From Aquila chrysaetos chrysaetos (taxonomy: Eukaryota; Chordata; Aves; Accipitriformes; Accipitridae): 64,000 bases of DNA. The stretch spans positions 22,238,932-22,302,931 of the forward strand of contig NC_044016.1 of the NCBI RefSeq assembly GCF_900496995.4. The letters are read 5' to 3'. Position numbers and translations under genes: made by a program. The notes under the pieces were generated by a model. It was given only the letters and a program-made list of their open reading frames with translations, ran no database searches and was not told the origin of the DNA. Shown in pieces: positions 1 to 11,900 of the stretch; positions within the stretch are counted from its first letter, which is position 1; each line of letters begins with the position of its first letter.

Positions 1-235
1 GAAGGGCAGTCACCCTCCCATGCCAGCAATTTAGTCTGTTGAAGGAGAGGAGAGAAATGGCGCGTGTGCCCGATGGCCAGGATGGCTGCTCCAATGCAAG
101 GCAAAACCCCATGGGAAGCAAAGGCTGGAGTCACGGTGTCAGTCTCAGACCGAGACTCGAGGGGCTCTGCCTCCCTTCCCCTTTGTCAAAACTTGTTTAG
201 CTTGTCATGCTAATAAAGTGTTTGAAATGAACTGA
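1..235 (+). terminator. Possible 3' end of an off-window gene (poly(A) signal)
   Basis: AATAAA lies at about 211-216 and is followed closely by a TG-rich stretch, the usual arrangement of a vertebrate cleavage site. The preceding 200 bases have no long open frame and would be 3' UTR. I cannot name the gene. In human the neighbour of DLK2 on this side is TJAP1, which by conserved orientation would be transcribed from the minus strand here, so this would have to be another gene or a local rearrangement. It may also be a chance hexamer. Confidence 0.35.
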
Positions 236-1487
236 GTTAAAAGTATGTGGAGAGGAAGGGGGAGGATGTCTCACCAGAGTGCACGGGAGGTGGTGGAGGG
301 GTTAGGCGCGATGCTGGCTCTCCCCGGCGTGCGCAGGTAGAAGGGGCTTCGTCAGGTGCGGGGCAGAGCGCTCGCCCACACGCAAGGGGAGGACACTGCA
401 CACCAGGGTATTGGGGACAACACTTCACCAGGGTGCACAAACTGGGGGGAAGGAGCTGATCCCCCAAGCCCTCTGAGGGCAGAGCAGGGACACACGGGCT
501 CTTTCAGGTAGAGGCATGTGGCTGTGTGTCGTCTTCTGAGAAGCCCTTCTGCATGCCTAGCGCACATCTCCAGCTCACAGAGACCTTTTTTTGTGAAATC
601 TGCAGCACTGCTCTCCCCGTGCAGCTCTTGTTTATAGGGACGGGTCCAGGCAGGCTGGGGAGGAATTACCTTTCCCTAGGACACGCTTGGTGCTTGGCTG
701 AGCACACTGCTTCCCTGCTTCACAGGAGGTGCTGAAGGCCAAGGAGCCAGTCAGTCTGCAATTAGCCTCCCCCCCAACACCCGTCCACATCCCCTGGGGC
801 TGCTAATTATGGACTCCTCTCCTCTGCGCCCAGGGTTCAAGCCTTTCTAAGCACCGGCTGTAGTTTTGTAAAATGACCTTGAAATTCACTGCAACAGGCA
901 CTCCCGCCAGGTTTCACTGCAAAAGCCAAGATATGCCAACCTCTGTAAATACCCAGGAGCAAGCTCAGAGGCAAGCACTGAGGAAGCTCAAAACATTTGC
1001 TCCAGGAGGCTCCCATTAAATGCTTGTGTGCTCCCAGTGAGATTAAGATGTTTCATTGCTAGAGCTGCCAGCTGGAAAGGGAAGGGGAGAGGGCACAGCT
1101 GAAGGTGGGCTTCGAGGCACCTGCGGGTGTGTGCTGGCAAAGGGAAAGCCTGGAAGACATTTCCTTCCTGCTCTGGTCCTTCCAGACCTCTTCCTGGCAG
1201 CAGGAGGCAGGTGGGGGAATGGGTACACCCCCTGAAGTCTGTGCCTTTGGGAGAGCCCTGACATTAGCTGTCACACACACATGCAGAGGGAAGCCAGAAA
1301 TGACAGGACAAAACCAAGATCCTACACTTTCTCAATGAACTCATGGGGGTTTTTTGAAGGGGCATGACCCAGTCTTTTGAGCTATGGGGGTGCAAAGTAA
1401 AACATCTCTCTAGCCACCCTCCATATATACCTCTGTCTCTTTCCCTCTCTCTTCAAGTCTAACTCCTTTTGCCTCTAGTATTTCATC

Positions 1488-1516
1488 TTTCTTTTTTTCT
1501 TTTTTTTTTTTTTTTT
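1488..1516. repeat. Poly(T)-rich tract
   Basis: An almost pure T tract with one or two interrupting C residues follows a CT-rich stretch. It could be the tail of an old minus-strand retroposon, but no element body is recognisable beside it. Confidence 0.7.
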
Positions 1517-2239
1517 CCTGGTGGCTCTGTCCTGTCTTGGATAGAAGTGCTGAGGGTAGACGCTGGGAATTTGTATCTCAGAATAACATATGTCTTAAGC
1601 TTACTTTTCCAGCTCCTCACAGCAAGTTTGGAGGCTGCCAAGTACTGAACTCAAGTCTATTACAATGACACATGCACTCTCCTATGCTCAGAGGATCTGT
1701 TTTAGTGGAGCAGCCCAGCACACAGTCAGATTTTAGCTAGTCCCAACAGAGCAGCTGTCTGGCGGCCAGTGCAGGGTACAGACACCCCTCAAGAAGCAGC
1801 AGCCCTGATGACGAGGGACTCACTGCAGCTGGCTCGGAGTGGAGGAGAGGTGAGCTGGATGGAGGCTGACACTTGGCTCTGAACAGCCGGGAATGATGTC
1901 TCCAGGACTTCTCACAGGCACCACTGGAACATCCATACAGTCCAGCCCCCCTTGGCCTTGGTGATGGGAAACGTATGCTGGGCCACCCCTCTGTCCAGTG
2001 GGTATGTATGGATGGTGCCTCCTCACGCCCAGCATCCTTCCTCTTCCAGGGCTGGGTCCGCACGGCTCAGGGGAAGGCACAAGCATTGCTCTGTGCAAAA
2101 TTGCTGAAGAACCTGCCCTTGTGGAAAGCTGCTCCTTACTCCATGGCCTAAAGCTCATCTTCAGTGCCCTGGAGCAAGAGGGTTTACAGCTCTTTGGAGT
2201 TCATTCCTATTTATTCTCACTATCTATATAAATGTCTAG

Positions 2240-2400
2240 TTATCTTTTAAATGAATGCCTTTTCTTGTTACCCAGTGGCAATGAGTTCCCCAGATCATCA
2301 GTGTTTAGGATAAAGGCGATCCTTCCTGTTGTTCATTTTGACTGCACTTATTTCTGATTTTGCCGTGTGTCCTGGCAGGCCACAAAGAATGCAAATAAAA
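2240..2400 (-). repeat. Ancient CR1/L3-like relic
   Basis: The segment around the phrase GGCAATGAGTTCC, followed by a TTCCT-rich stretch and then TGTCCTGG, follows the order of blocks in the 3' part of old CR1/L3-clade LINEs, read here on the opposite strand. It is highly diverged and both edges are approximate. The assignment rests on remembered consensus order only. Confidence 0.4.
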
Positions 2401-3080
2401 GAAGCTTATGCCGAGTCTAGGCAGTGTTCCCAGGGACTCCGGGATCATGGAGAATATGACACTGGGCTTGGACAGCATTCCTGGAGGCTTTGGGAAAACA
2501 CAAAATACATCCCGGGGTAGCCCAGGGTGGCTACCCTTAATGCAGTACTGAAACAGAGGAGGGTGAATCCCAGGGCAACTCTCATATGCTGAGGCACCCC
2601 TTGCAGAGCCACCAGGCTAAGGGAATTAGGTACTTCCCTCCCCAGTGCCATTTGTGGTGGCCTCAGCCACCAGACCTAGGAAGGTTTGAAGGGCTTTTGG
2701 AGGCTGAGCTGCACTTTTGCCACCGGAGAGCAAAACTTAGGGCAGGGCGACACAGGATGGAGTCACCAAGACCACAGCTTGGCCTTTTCTCCATCATTCC
2801 CCAGACCTGCTGCCAGTTCCACTGTTGAGTGTATGCGTTGTCATCTGTCAACCCAGCCATGCTCCGCAGAGCAGCAGATCATTGAGATGGTGCAAATTGG
2901 AAGGGAAGAGCCAGGATGTTTTCCACCTTCGACCTTCACCCTCTCCCTGCTTCTCTTTCGCCTGCTCCCTCCACTTCCCTGCTGCAGGCACAAACACCTA
3001 CTGCCCATGGAAGCTATTTCTAAGCAATCTCGGGCATCTGGGGAATGAGGCTCTGAACAAATATCGGAGCGTGCGTGTGC

Positions 3081-3122
3081 AGTGAGCGCGCACACACAAG
3101 AGCGCGCACACACACGCACAGC
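3081..3122. repeat. CA/CG alternating simple repeat
   Basis: The tract is mainly alternating purine and pyrimidine (GCGCGCACACACA-type blocks), repeated twice. It is a compound microsatellite with the composition of Z-DNA-prone sequence. Confidence 0.7.
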
Positions 3123-5767
3123 CACGGTGCTGCTGCAGAGTCAAATATAGACCTTGGGGAAGGGGGAACAATGGCTGGGGTTGGGTTACATGGCTGCAGG
3201 GCCAGCGAGCTGCTGATGTTTGTTGTGGGCTGGGGTGGAATGGGAAAAGCAAGGGGGGTGAGCTGGGGGAGAACATTTGTTTTAACCCAGAGACCCTGGG
3301 CTGGTGCCGTGCGTAAGGCAGAGAGGGTGACCCGGAGTGAGAGCTGTGGGAGAGGATGATCATTTGAGTTGGCAGCTTGGAGGTGTTTGCGGTCTTTCTC
3401 CAGCTGGTTTGTGCTGCTCCTCTGCCTCCCTTGAGGGATTAGAGTGGGCAGGAAGCGGTGAGTTTCTCCAGACTTCTGCACAGGGAAGAATTTCTTTCTC
3501 TCCTTGCTCCGGGGAAGGCTGCTCGGTGGAGGAGAAGAAGAGACATCACCCGTTCCCTCAGCCCAGCATCTGCTCCTCGCCCCTGATGTCTGGCTGCCTC
3601 CAAGGTGCAGGTTCCAGACACCGGAAGAAAGGGAAGCAGCTCCAGCTGGTTTTGACAGGTAATTCCTCCCTCTGTCTGGGAGCGGTGATGGTGCATTGGA
3701 AGAACGGCAGGGGAGGGAGCCTGCAGCTGGCATGCATTGGAGGGGGAGACTGTGGTGACAGGTTGTTCCCATTCCCACTCCAGGTCCCTGCTTTGTGAGA
3801 TTTCCTTCATCGGAGGGAAAAGCAGTGGAGGGACTCTTATGGCTAGGAAAAAATCCTTCCTAATTCTGACCCAGCAGCTGTTCCATCTGAGACGCCTCTA
3901 GGGATGGCACAGCAGGGATCAGAGCCTAGTAGAGCAGAGTCTAAGCCAAGCACAGGCATCCCCTCCTCAGCACCCTTTTCTTGGGTCTGCAAATAGACCT
4001 GCTCTGCTTGAATCACGCTGGGCAGGCCAGGGACTGCCAGAGCAAGCCTGGGACTTGGGAGTGTGCCTGGGGATGGGACAGAAGCCCTTTAGTGCTGAGG
4101 AAGGAGCGCACCCAAGATCCATGGTACTTGGGGTTCCCTTCTGGTCCCTTCCCCCTCCTCTGTACTCACCTTTTTTACCCCCACTCATCCCTGCCTGCTT
4201 CTGTCTGTGATACTCGCACACAAACCCAAACCCTCAAACCCCAAACCCCATTTACTGAAATACACCCATTTCCCCCCCTATGAAATCCCACCCTGGTTTC
4301 TGTTCTCCATTCCCCTGCCTCGGCATTCAGATATCCAGCAACCAACTTTACCTCCTCAGCCTGGATGGCCCTCACTCCGTGCCATGGCTCTCACCTCCAG
4401 GAGAAGCGGCACAGGGAAAGCCACACGTCTGGCTCTGCTGACTGCAACCCAACCCCATCTCCCTCTCCCACAGCACTCGTGTTGTGGACAGATACTTACA
4501 GATATCAACATGTGCAGGGACCCCTCTGCAAGCACCCTCCTACCTGCCTGTTCAAATGCACACACAGCGTCCAGGGAGTTTTCTTAGGTGCATTTAACCA
4601 AGTGAGGTTGAAGAGCACCCAGGCACAGTTGTGCAATGGCGTTGCAGTGCAGTGCAGTCAGGACCAGGGCAGATCCCCTCAGAGGAGTGTGAGAGCAGGT
4701 GAGGATGTTGCGGGAGGTGGTGTCGTATCTGAGACAGTTGGTGTAGGCAGTAGGATTTCAAGTAGGAGGGGAGGGTGAGGCTGAGCAGCCTACACTCAGT
4801 GTTGGAGGTGCCACCAGTAAAAACTTGGCCTCCAACCTTGACTGGCAGAGCAAACAGTGCAAGGCAGGGTGTTGCAGGGGTCAGAGGAGAAAGGTGGATC
4901 CTCCCAGGTCCTAGAGCAGCAGTGACTGAAGGAGAGGCTGTCTGGTTTGTAACCAAGTACCAGGAGCTGTGCTTTGCCCTCAGCCTCCACCTCTCCCTTT
5001 TGCTGTAAACCCTAGATACAGTATGAACCAGGACTCAGAAGCAAGCTGAGCTGGACGTGAAGGATCAGCGGATGAGAATGGGTGGAGAACCACAGGTAGC
5101 ATCTCAGAACAGAACTGGTGCACACCTGTCCCATAAATACCCAAGGAGCTGATGGAGCAGCCTGAGCAGCAGGAGGTTTGGACCTCTCTGGCCCTCGGGG
5201 ACCTTGGAGCAGTTAGGTGGGGTGATGGAAACAGGAGGCGGCAGGCAAGGGAAGGAAGTGCTCCTGGCCGACAGGAGAGCAGGAAAGAGGCAGGAAGGAG
5301 GCAGCTCCTGCGGCGGTAGGCAGGGTGGGAGGCTCCCATGTTATTGCTCAGTAGGGTTGTGTTGTCCAGACCTGCCAAGGATGGAGCAAGCAGGGGTCTA
5401 CAGTCAGAGCCAGCAGAGAGCTGGTCTTTGACGGGGCTGCTGGCTGTCGGGCTGTCCCAGGGCGCTGGGGCCCGCAGTGCCACCCACGGCTGCTGCAGGG
5501 TGCGTGGTGCTGATGGGGCTGTCACGATCTGCAGAGGGCCAGGGGGACTGGAGAAGGTGAGAGCAGGAATGGGGTGAGCTTTGTCTGGTGAGATGAGATG
5601 GGATGTGGAAGCATCCACATAAGTGCCAGTAGGACGTGGTTCTTCTTCCTTCCTGGTGGAAAATAGCAAAACTCACAGGGTGCAGGGGTAGAAGAGGTCT
5701 GGCTGAGGTGAACCTGTAATCTAATTATGGATTGTTTGTCAAGTAGCAGAAAGGCCGTGCAAGGTGA

Positions 5768-5953
5768 CGAGGAGAGCGGGCACCTGTTCCTCCTGAAGAT
5801 GTGATTGTCTTACTGTTCACCAAGGTGCGGGTGTCCACGGCTTGTGAGCAGCAGCGAGAGAAGTGCCGAGGACCGCAGCTTCGCCAGATGGCTTATTTCT
5901 TATGGGATGACCACTCCAAGTTGCACCTCTACTTTAAGGATGGGGCTTCTTAA
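5768..5953 (+). other. Unexplained short open frame with coding-like composition
   Basis: One plus-strand frame stays open from just after a stop at 5765-5767 to TAA at 5951-5953. Its translation is mixed and globular-looking, including the stretches QQREKCRGPQLRQMAYF and LHLYFKDG, and is not low-complexity. It has no in-frame ATG early on; the only clear one is internal, near 5888. It lies just before the DLK2 CpG island. It could be a terminal exon, a decayed gene fragment or chance. I do not recognise it. Confidence 0.2.
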
Positions 5954-6479
5954 CCTTACGGTTTGCCAGTGAAGGTGTGTTAGTGGCCCCTGAAGCCGGC
6001 AGGGAGGGGCTGCAGGAAGCGTTTTTGCTTATTTTGGATAATCTGAGCGAAATGAGGGCTCGGATCATCCCGCACCTATTTCTGAGAGAGGAACCAGGCT
6101 GCGAGGCGCGGGTGCTCCGCGGGAGGCCGGCAGCAGCGGGCCAAAGTCCCTACTCAAGCGTTTGTCTGCAACCGCCAAGGGGGCGAGCACTGCAGCCCCC
6201 CGAGCCCCGGGCGGGGGTCTCCAAAGCAGGGCCGCGCCCCAGGGGGGCGCCCCCAGCCCAGGGCACCCCTCCATCCTCTGCGCGCCGGTCCTGGGGGACG
6301 GGAGCTGTGACCCCTCGCAGACGCAGTCCCCCCCCGGGGCGGGCCCGCGTGGGGCCGGGCTGGGCCCCCCCGCGCCCGGCGGCGGGACCAGGGCAGGGGT
6401 GAGCGGGCAGGGCGGGCCGGGCCGGGGGCTGCCTGCGGTTTGGGGCGGCGGGAGGCGGGATGTCCCGGGGAGGGAGCGG

Positions 6480-6521
6480 GGATGTGCAGGCACACGCAGC
6501 CGCTGGCAGGCGGCCGGGGCT

Positions 6522-6554
<33 letters not shown>

Positions 6555-6699
6555 GCGGAGCGGCGCGGCACACGCGGCGGCAGCTCCCTCCGCAGCCCCG
6601 CGCCTCCTCAGCCCCGCCGCCGCCGCCTCGCCGCGCCGGGCATGGCCGCCCCCCGCTGCCGCACCCCGCGATAGCCCCACGACCCGCCGCATCGCCGAG
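6480..6699 (+). other. DLK2: Inferred non-coding exon 1 of DLK2
   Basis: A strong donor (CGAG followed by GTGAGCAG) sits at 6700, inside the CpG island and upstream of the exon that carries the start codon. The next acceptor in the gene is at 8839-8840. The left boundary is arbitrary because the transcription start cannot be seen. The exon would contain a short upstream reading frame at 6642-6674 (11 codons including TAG) whose ATG has G at +4. Confidence 0.45.
6525..6551. repeat. (CGG)9 microsatellite
   Basis: Nine uninterrupted CGG triplets are followed by further GCGG units. The tract lies in the DLK2 CpG island, possibly in the 5' UTR. Confidence 0.9.
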
Positions 6700-8840
6700 G
6701 TGAGCAGGGGGGCGGGGGGCAGCGCGCAGCGGGGACCGGCAGCCCCCCCTCGGCGCTCCCCCCCCGCGCCGCCGCCCCGGCCGCAGCGGCACCGGCGGGG
6801 CCGGGGCGGTGCGGGGCTCCGCGGAGCGTCCCCTCCGGCCGGCCGGCCGGGGGGCGGGGGGGGAAGGCGGGCACCCCAGTGGCCGTGCCCCTCCGGGGGG
6901 CACTGGGGGCTTGGGATGGTCCCAAAGCCGCGGGGGTGGGGGTGGGTGGCAGGAGCGGCGAGCCGCAGCGGCGCGGCATCCTCCGGGTTCCCACCCCTGC
7001 CCCCGGACCCCCAGCCCGGAAGGGTCCCTGATAGCCCCCAGACTAGGGGCAGTGCCTGATAGCCCCCCTCCTGGGGTTGTCCCTGGTAGCCGCCAACCGT
7101 AAGGAGGTCCCTAATACCGCGGAAGGGGAGGTTAATAGCCCGCAGCCCCTGGGGGGGCTGGTAGCCCCCAAGCCGGCCAGGCGGTAGCGGAGGAGAGAGC
7201 TCCCTCCCCTGTGTCCCTGCGACCCAAAGCCAGGCCTGCCCGTGTGCTGCTCACACCTCACTTGGGCACCGGCTGCCCCCCAGGATGCCCCCGGCACCTT
7301 GCTGGGGTCCGGGACGGCCCCTGGGTGGGAGCTGGGAGCAGCACCCGTGGGGTGGCTACGTCAGGAGGTCTGAGAGGCTGCGCCTCGAATGGGGAGGCTG
7401 TGGGGAGCCATGGGGAAACGACCCTTGCAATGACATGTGGTCAGAGGTTGAGCTCCTCACAGCCCTGAAGGAACAGGATACCAACTGTTCAGCCCTAAAT
7501 TATTTTACAAGTTTCATAGGAATTGCTTCACCCTCCCCTGAAATGCAGCAGCTGTTTGCCACCGCCCAGAGTTTTGGGGCAGAAAGCGAAGGAGGGTCCT
7601 GTGAGCATGGTGAAAAGGGGACCATGGGGAGGGAGGATGCAGTGGTCCGCCCTGGGATTTGGCTGGGGCAGTGACAGTAACATCCTGTAGCACCTCTGAA
7701 AATGCTGCATCCTTCGTCGGTGATGGTTTGTTTGCTGGAGAGATGCCTTGAGCAACATCATTGCTTTTCTGGGCTATTTTGCCTGGTCCAGGCAGGTGAA
7801 GCCCTTAGCAGGGACCCCAAAACCTCTTCCTGCAATGCATGTGTACGTGTGGATGGGTGGGAGGACATCTATCCCCATCTGAGAAGTCTTTCATGCAACT
7901 ATCAACCCAACGCAACCTTCCTGAGCTAAAGAGTCAAGCTGAAAGTGGAATGGCCCCTGTCCATCACACCCACGCAGCTGGATGGAGTCTGCTCCATACC
8001 TTCACCACTCTCCTAGCAGAACCGTTTAACTCCTCCCATCTCATTATAGTAATATATTTATGATATCACCCTCAAATTTCCTGCCCTTAACAACCCCAGA
8101 AGGCTGGGAGGGAATGAAGCATTTTTGGAAAGTATTTAATGTTACTTCAAGAGGGCAGGAGGCAGTCAGAAAATAGATGGGTGCAGGAACCCTGGGCTGA
8201 CAGGGCTCTCTGCAGGACAGCTCAGGAAAAGGACCGCACCTAGTGAGAGGTGCGTGTTTGCCTTTCCTACCTGGGGCTGCAGCCCAGGTCTAGTGCATAT
8301 CGCTTCACACCCTTGCTTGGAAAATGAAATAGGGCTGCTGTTTACTACCTGCTTGTCTGCTAGATCTACTTGACTCCCTGCCCTCCTGAAGGGCTTGAAA
8401 AGCAGCCTGGGTGCTGTAAAAAGACTCAGCTCTTCTATTCATTTGAACATGCACAGAAGCCTCCCAAACCTAGGGAGGAAAGATGAAGGTCCCTACAGCT
8501 GGACTGGTATTTCTGGAGACTTCTGCTCCCTTGACAGCAGCTAGCAGGGGCAGGTGCTCCAAGATGCAGTGTAACAGCCTGAGCTATTACATGCTTGGGA
8601 TTGAGTGTGCACACTCAGTTCTCCTGTACACACCTTTTAAAAGGCTTTTTGATTCTTAGTGCTCCAACATTGCCTTAGAGGAAGGAGTCTGGAAGGACAG
8701 AGGAGTGCAGTGACAAGTCTGTACAAAACTGGATGTTTCAACTCAAAACTCCCAGGTAGCAGAGTGGAAGGGATGCGTGAAGTGAAGCTGCCATATGAGC
8801 CAGGGGATTTTTTCTGAGCTTGCTCTTTTTCTTCCTATAG
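6700..8840 (+). other. DLK2: DLK2 intron 1
   Basis: The stretch runs from the GT after exon 1 to the AG at 8839-8840. It holds the rest of the CpG island and the minisatellite at 7020-7175. I recognise nothing else in its 3' half. Confidence 0.5.
7020..7175 (+). repeat. Degenerate GC-rich minisatellite in DLK2 intron 1
   Basis: The core CCTGATAGCCCCC or a variant of it recurs about six times, near 7026, 7054, 7081, 7110, 7132 and 7160. The spacing is 22-29 bases. Copies differ at several positions, so the array is old. Confidence 0.65.
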
Positions 8841-8942
8841 GTGTTCATCTCGGTGGGGCCACACTGACCATGCTCAGGAGCTTCTGTCTCCAGCTCATGT
8901 CCTTGGTTTGGATCCTCTTGGCCCATCACCAGCTTGCCCAAG
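8841..8942 (+). CDS. DLK2: DLK2 exon 2 (start codon, signal peptide)
   Basis: The acceptor is CTATAG at 8840 and the donor is GTGAGT at 8943. ATG at 8870-8872 follows ACC, a fair Kozak context. The exon encodes residues 1-24, a hydrophobic leader ending HHQLAQ. Bases 8841-8869 are 5' UTR. Confidence 0.93.
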
Positions 8943-11900
8943 GTGAGTCTCTGTAGACATGGGTCCTTCTCTTTTATATCCATCTTTCCAAACCTGTCCT
9001 TGGCATTGCTGAAGTCTCCTCAGTTTTCCATGCAAAATAGAGCTGGCCTGGCGTAGAAGGCAGAAAATGCTGCTCAGTCATCCAGCACCTGGGGGGTGAC
9101 TGGTGGCAACTGTAGAGACCCTCACTCTGGTGCCCACGGGGGTGGCAGTGCCTGAGCAGACCAGCAGTGAGAGGTCCCGCTGCTCTGTCTCTCTCAGTTA
9201 GGATGAATGTGTCCCTGAACCGATGAGCCTGTTCAGAGAGGCAGGGCAAAGGGGAAAGAAGATCCAAAACTGAACAGCTAATCCCAAATCCCATGAGACA
9301 AAATCCCTTCCCAAAGATTAGTTTGCTCTCTCCCTGCTCCGTGCTCCTTCCCAAAGCCACCTGCCAGGAGAGATGGTTACAAATAGGAAAGGCGACAATA
9401 CCCAGGCTTGGGCTGAGCAGTCCCAGGATGCTGCTCCAGCTCCACGGTGGCTTGTTTTGGGAGGCTCTTATCCTGAGCAGTGGGACCTGCTGCCTCACTG
9501 CAGCAAACACACATGCATGAGGGATATCTCCCCCTGCTCGCTTCCTAGGCAGCACATCACATGGCTTGGGGAAAGCCTGAGCGTGCCTCCTGGCATGGGG
9601 GCTTTAACCTGGCCCGGTCCAGGATGGAGAGGCTCAGTCAGGCCAGGGTGTTCATCTCCTGGGCCTGGCCTGGGATCATGCTGGGCTCCTGGAGAAACCC
9701 CCTGCCTCCTGACATTTGCTCTAGCTCTACTGCCTGTGGAGCCGGTGCAAGCCAGCTCCCTGTGGGGCTAAGATGCAAGCAAGTGATGGGGGAGAGGGGA
9801 AGGTGGAAATGAAAGGGGACACCTGGCTGCAGAAAGCAGGCCAGCGCTGAGCGGAGGATGAGAAGTGTCAAGGTGAGGCCATGGCTCAGTTACAGCTTCT
9901 GTGGCCTTTAAATAAATAAACAGAACCAGATACCTGGCCCCATGCGATGCCCAGTGCTGCCTCCCCATGCCAGAGGGGGAGTACTGGCAGCTGGGTCCTG
10001 GTGGAGGGCAGGAGCCCCGACCAGACTGCTCCATGCCAATAGCTGTCCCTGGGATGGGGACATCCTGGGAGATAAAGAGGACCCACGCTTTCCACTTCTA
10101 TCCTCGGTCCCTTTGTGCCCCTCGCAGTACCTGGCCCTGAGCTTTCCCACCATACTTGCTGCATGACTGTGGGACCAAGGTCCCAGATGGGTCATGCCCT
10201 ATTACACAGGTTGCCTTAATGCCCAGGCAATGCCAGCTCTTGCCCAGAATGGCCTGAAGTCTAAGGGAGGCAGCAGAGAGAGGGTGGGGAAGATGATCAG
10301 AGACCAAGTAGTTTTGAAGCAGGGTCCCATTTCTCAATAAAGGCAGCTTTATCGCTGCTTGGGTGACTGCAAAATCCTTATCTCTTGTGTGGTATCCAGC
10401 CATTGAAAGGAAGGTCTCCCACCTTACAGTTCTGGGGAAGGGCAGGCTGAGTGCTTAGGAAGGAACTAAAAAGCTGTGAGCCAGCAGGGCTATGGGCAGA
10501 TCTGGAGTCATCTATGGTCTCTGCTTAACGCAACTCCACTTGTCTCCTGCCTTGTAGGTGATGACTGCAGCGAGCGCTGTAATCTCGCCCATGGCTGCTG
10601 TGACCAGGATGGGAAGTGCAGGTACAGCTTGTCCTTGGCTCTCCGCTCCTGCTGCCCCCCTGAGTGTAACTGCTCTCCCTCCCTTGATGCTGTGTCCTTG
10701 TTGCCTACACCCCTGCCCTGAGTTGAAGCGCCTCCTCCGCTGCTCAGCCACGCCTGGAATTGACAATTCTGCTCTCTTTTTTCCTGACACCCTCTGGAGT
10801 GGGAGATTTTGATGCCTCAGCCTCTTGCTGGTCCCCTGCAGCCTTTGCTCCAGTGCTTCCAGGTTCCACCCCGCTACACACTGACCGATGTCATTCTGCT
10901 GAGCCCTTTTTGTCTAGACAGGAGCTTAGGACAGCCCAGCCATGCCTGGGTGATGGGAGGCAGCCTTCAGGCTCAGATACAATGGGGAAGGTTATCAGGC
11001 AGCAGGGCAGGCTTGGGTGTCAGCCAGCTTGCTTGGCCTCTTCACTGTTTACAATGGGGATGCTCTCCCTGGGGGCATGGAAGAGAAGAGCTGCCAGTGT
11101 GCACATAAATGTCCGAGGTCATCAGGAGTCCCCTCTCAGAAATGTGGGCTGTGATGGAGATCTCCGAGTCAGGCATTGGAATAGGCTGCCAGGGAAGTGG
11201 TTGAGTCACCATCCCTGGAGGTATTCAAACAGTGAGTAGATGGGGTACTTCAGGACATGGTTTAGTGGGCATGGTTGATGGTTGGACTCGATGATCTTGA
11301 AGGTCTTTTCCAACCTAAATGATTCTATGATTCTATGAGTGTTTTCATAAAGGGCTTACCAGCAAGCTGGGGGCTACTGCAGCAGAAGTGCGTGCATAAT
11401 CCCTGACATCCCAGCTCCAGTTGGTGCCCAGATCCTTCAGGGGCAAAGCTCAGAGCCTGACCCTGCACTTCAGCCTGGGAAGCAACCATGTGGCTGCCCT
11501 GGGCTGCCATGACCTTGGACACTGCCTCTCATCCCACTGTAGGACCACTTGGAGCCCCCATCCTGTAGAGCAGCCCCGGGGGGAGCAGGCTGCTTCGGGC
11601 TGGCCCAGACACTTGTGCTGCAAGGGCACAGACTGCCTACTGCCACCCCGTTCTCACTGGGGCATGCCCTTTCGCAGCACAGCCCCCAGTGTCACACCAC
11701 ACCTGGGCCACTCGTTCTCGCCTAATGGAGCAGATGTGGCCTGGTGGTCACCATAACCGCGCTGACAGCTGCATCAGGGAGCGTCCAGCTCTGGTTTTGC
11801 TGGGCCCCTTGTTGCAGCTGCAAAGAGCTCGCCCCTCCCTGAGCCCTTTTGGTGGCTGTAGCTGGTCGGGGGAGCTCGGTGCTGTGAAGCCCCGGGCAGA

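Larger units (their letters stand above)
236..5767. other. Intergenic region upstream of DLK2, no recognised gene
   Basis: Both strands hold many short open frames, the longest being 252 codons on the minus strand at 3020-3778. None shows a recognisable domain or a convincing exon with paired splice sites. The stretch contains a pyrimidine tract near 1488-1516, a faint CR1-like relic near 2240-2400 and a CA/CG-rich simple repeat near 3081-3122. I see no further structure. Confidence 0.6.
5960..7180. promoter_or_regulatory. DLK2: CpG island, probable DLK2 promoter
   Basis: CpG and GC content rise sharply here, with several GGGCGG-type Sp1 boxes and long G runs, then fall off after about 7.2 kb. 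The island contains the inferred non-coding first exon of DLK2. No TATA box is apparent, which suits a CpG-type promoter. Confidence 0.8.

Noticed and set aside
3020-3778. 252-codon minus-strand frame upstream of DLK2
   Set aside because: Considered as a TJAP1 or novel exon. The composition is Ser/Pro-rich without a domain, and no paired splice sites make a gene model.
4980-5669. 229-codon minus-strand frame
   Set aside because: Ser/Pro/Leu-rich, no recognisable motif, no coherent neighbouring exon.
6154-6903. Long overlapping open frames on both strands in the DLK2 CpG island
   Set aside because: All three plus-strand frames and the minus frames are open because stop codons are rare in GC-rich DNA. 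The products are Ala/Pro/Gly/Arg low-complexity.
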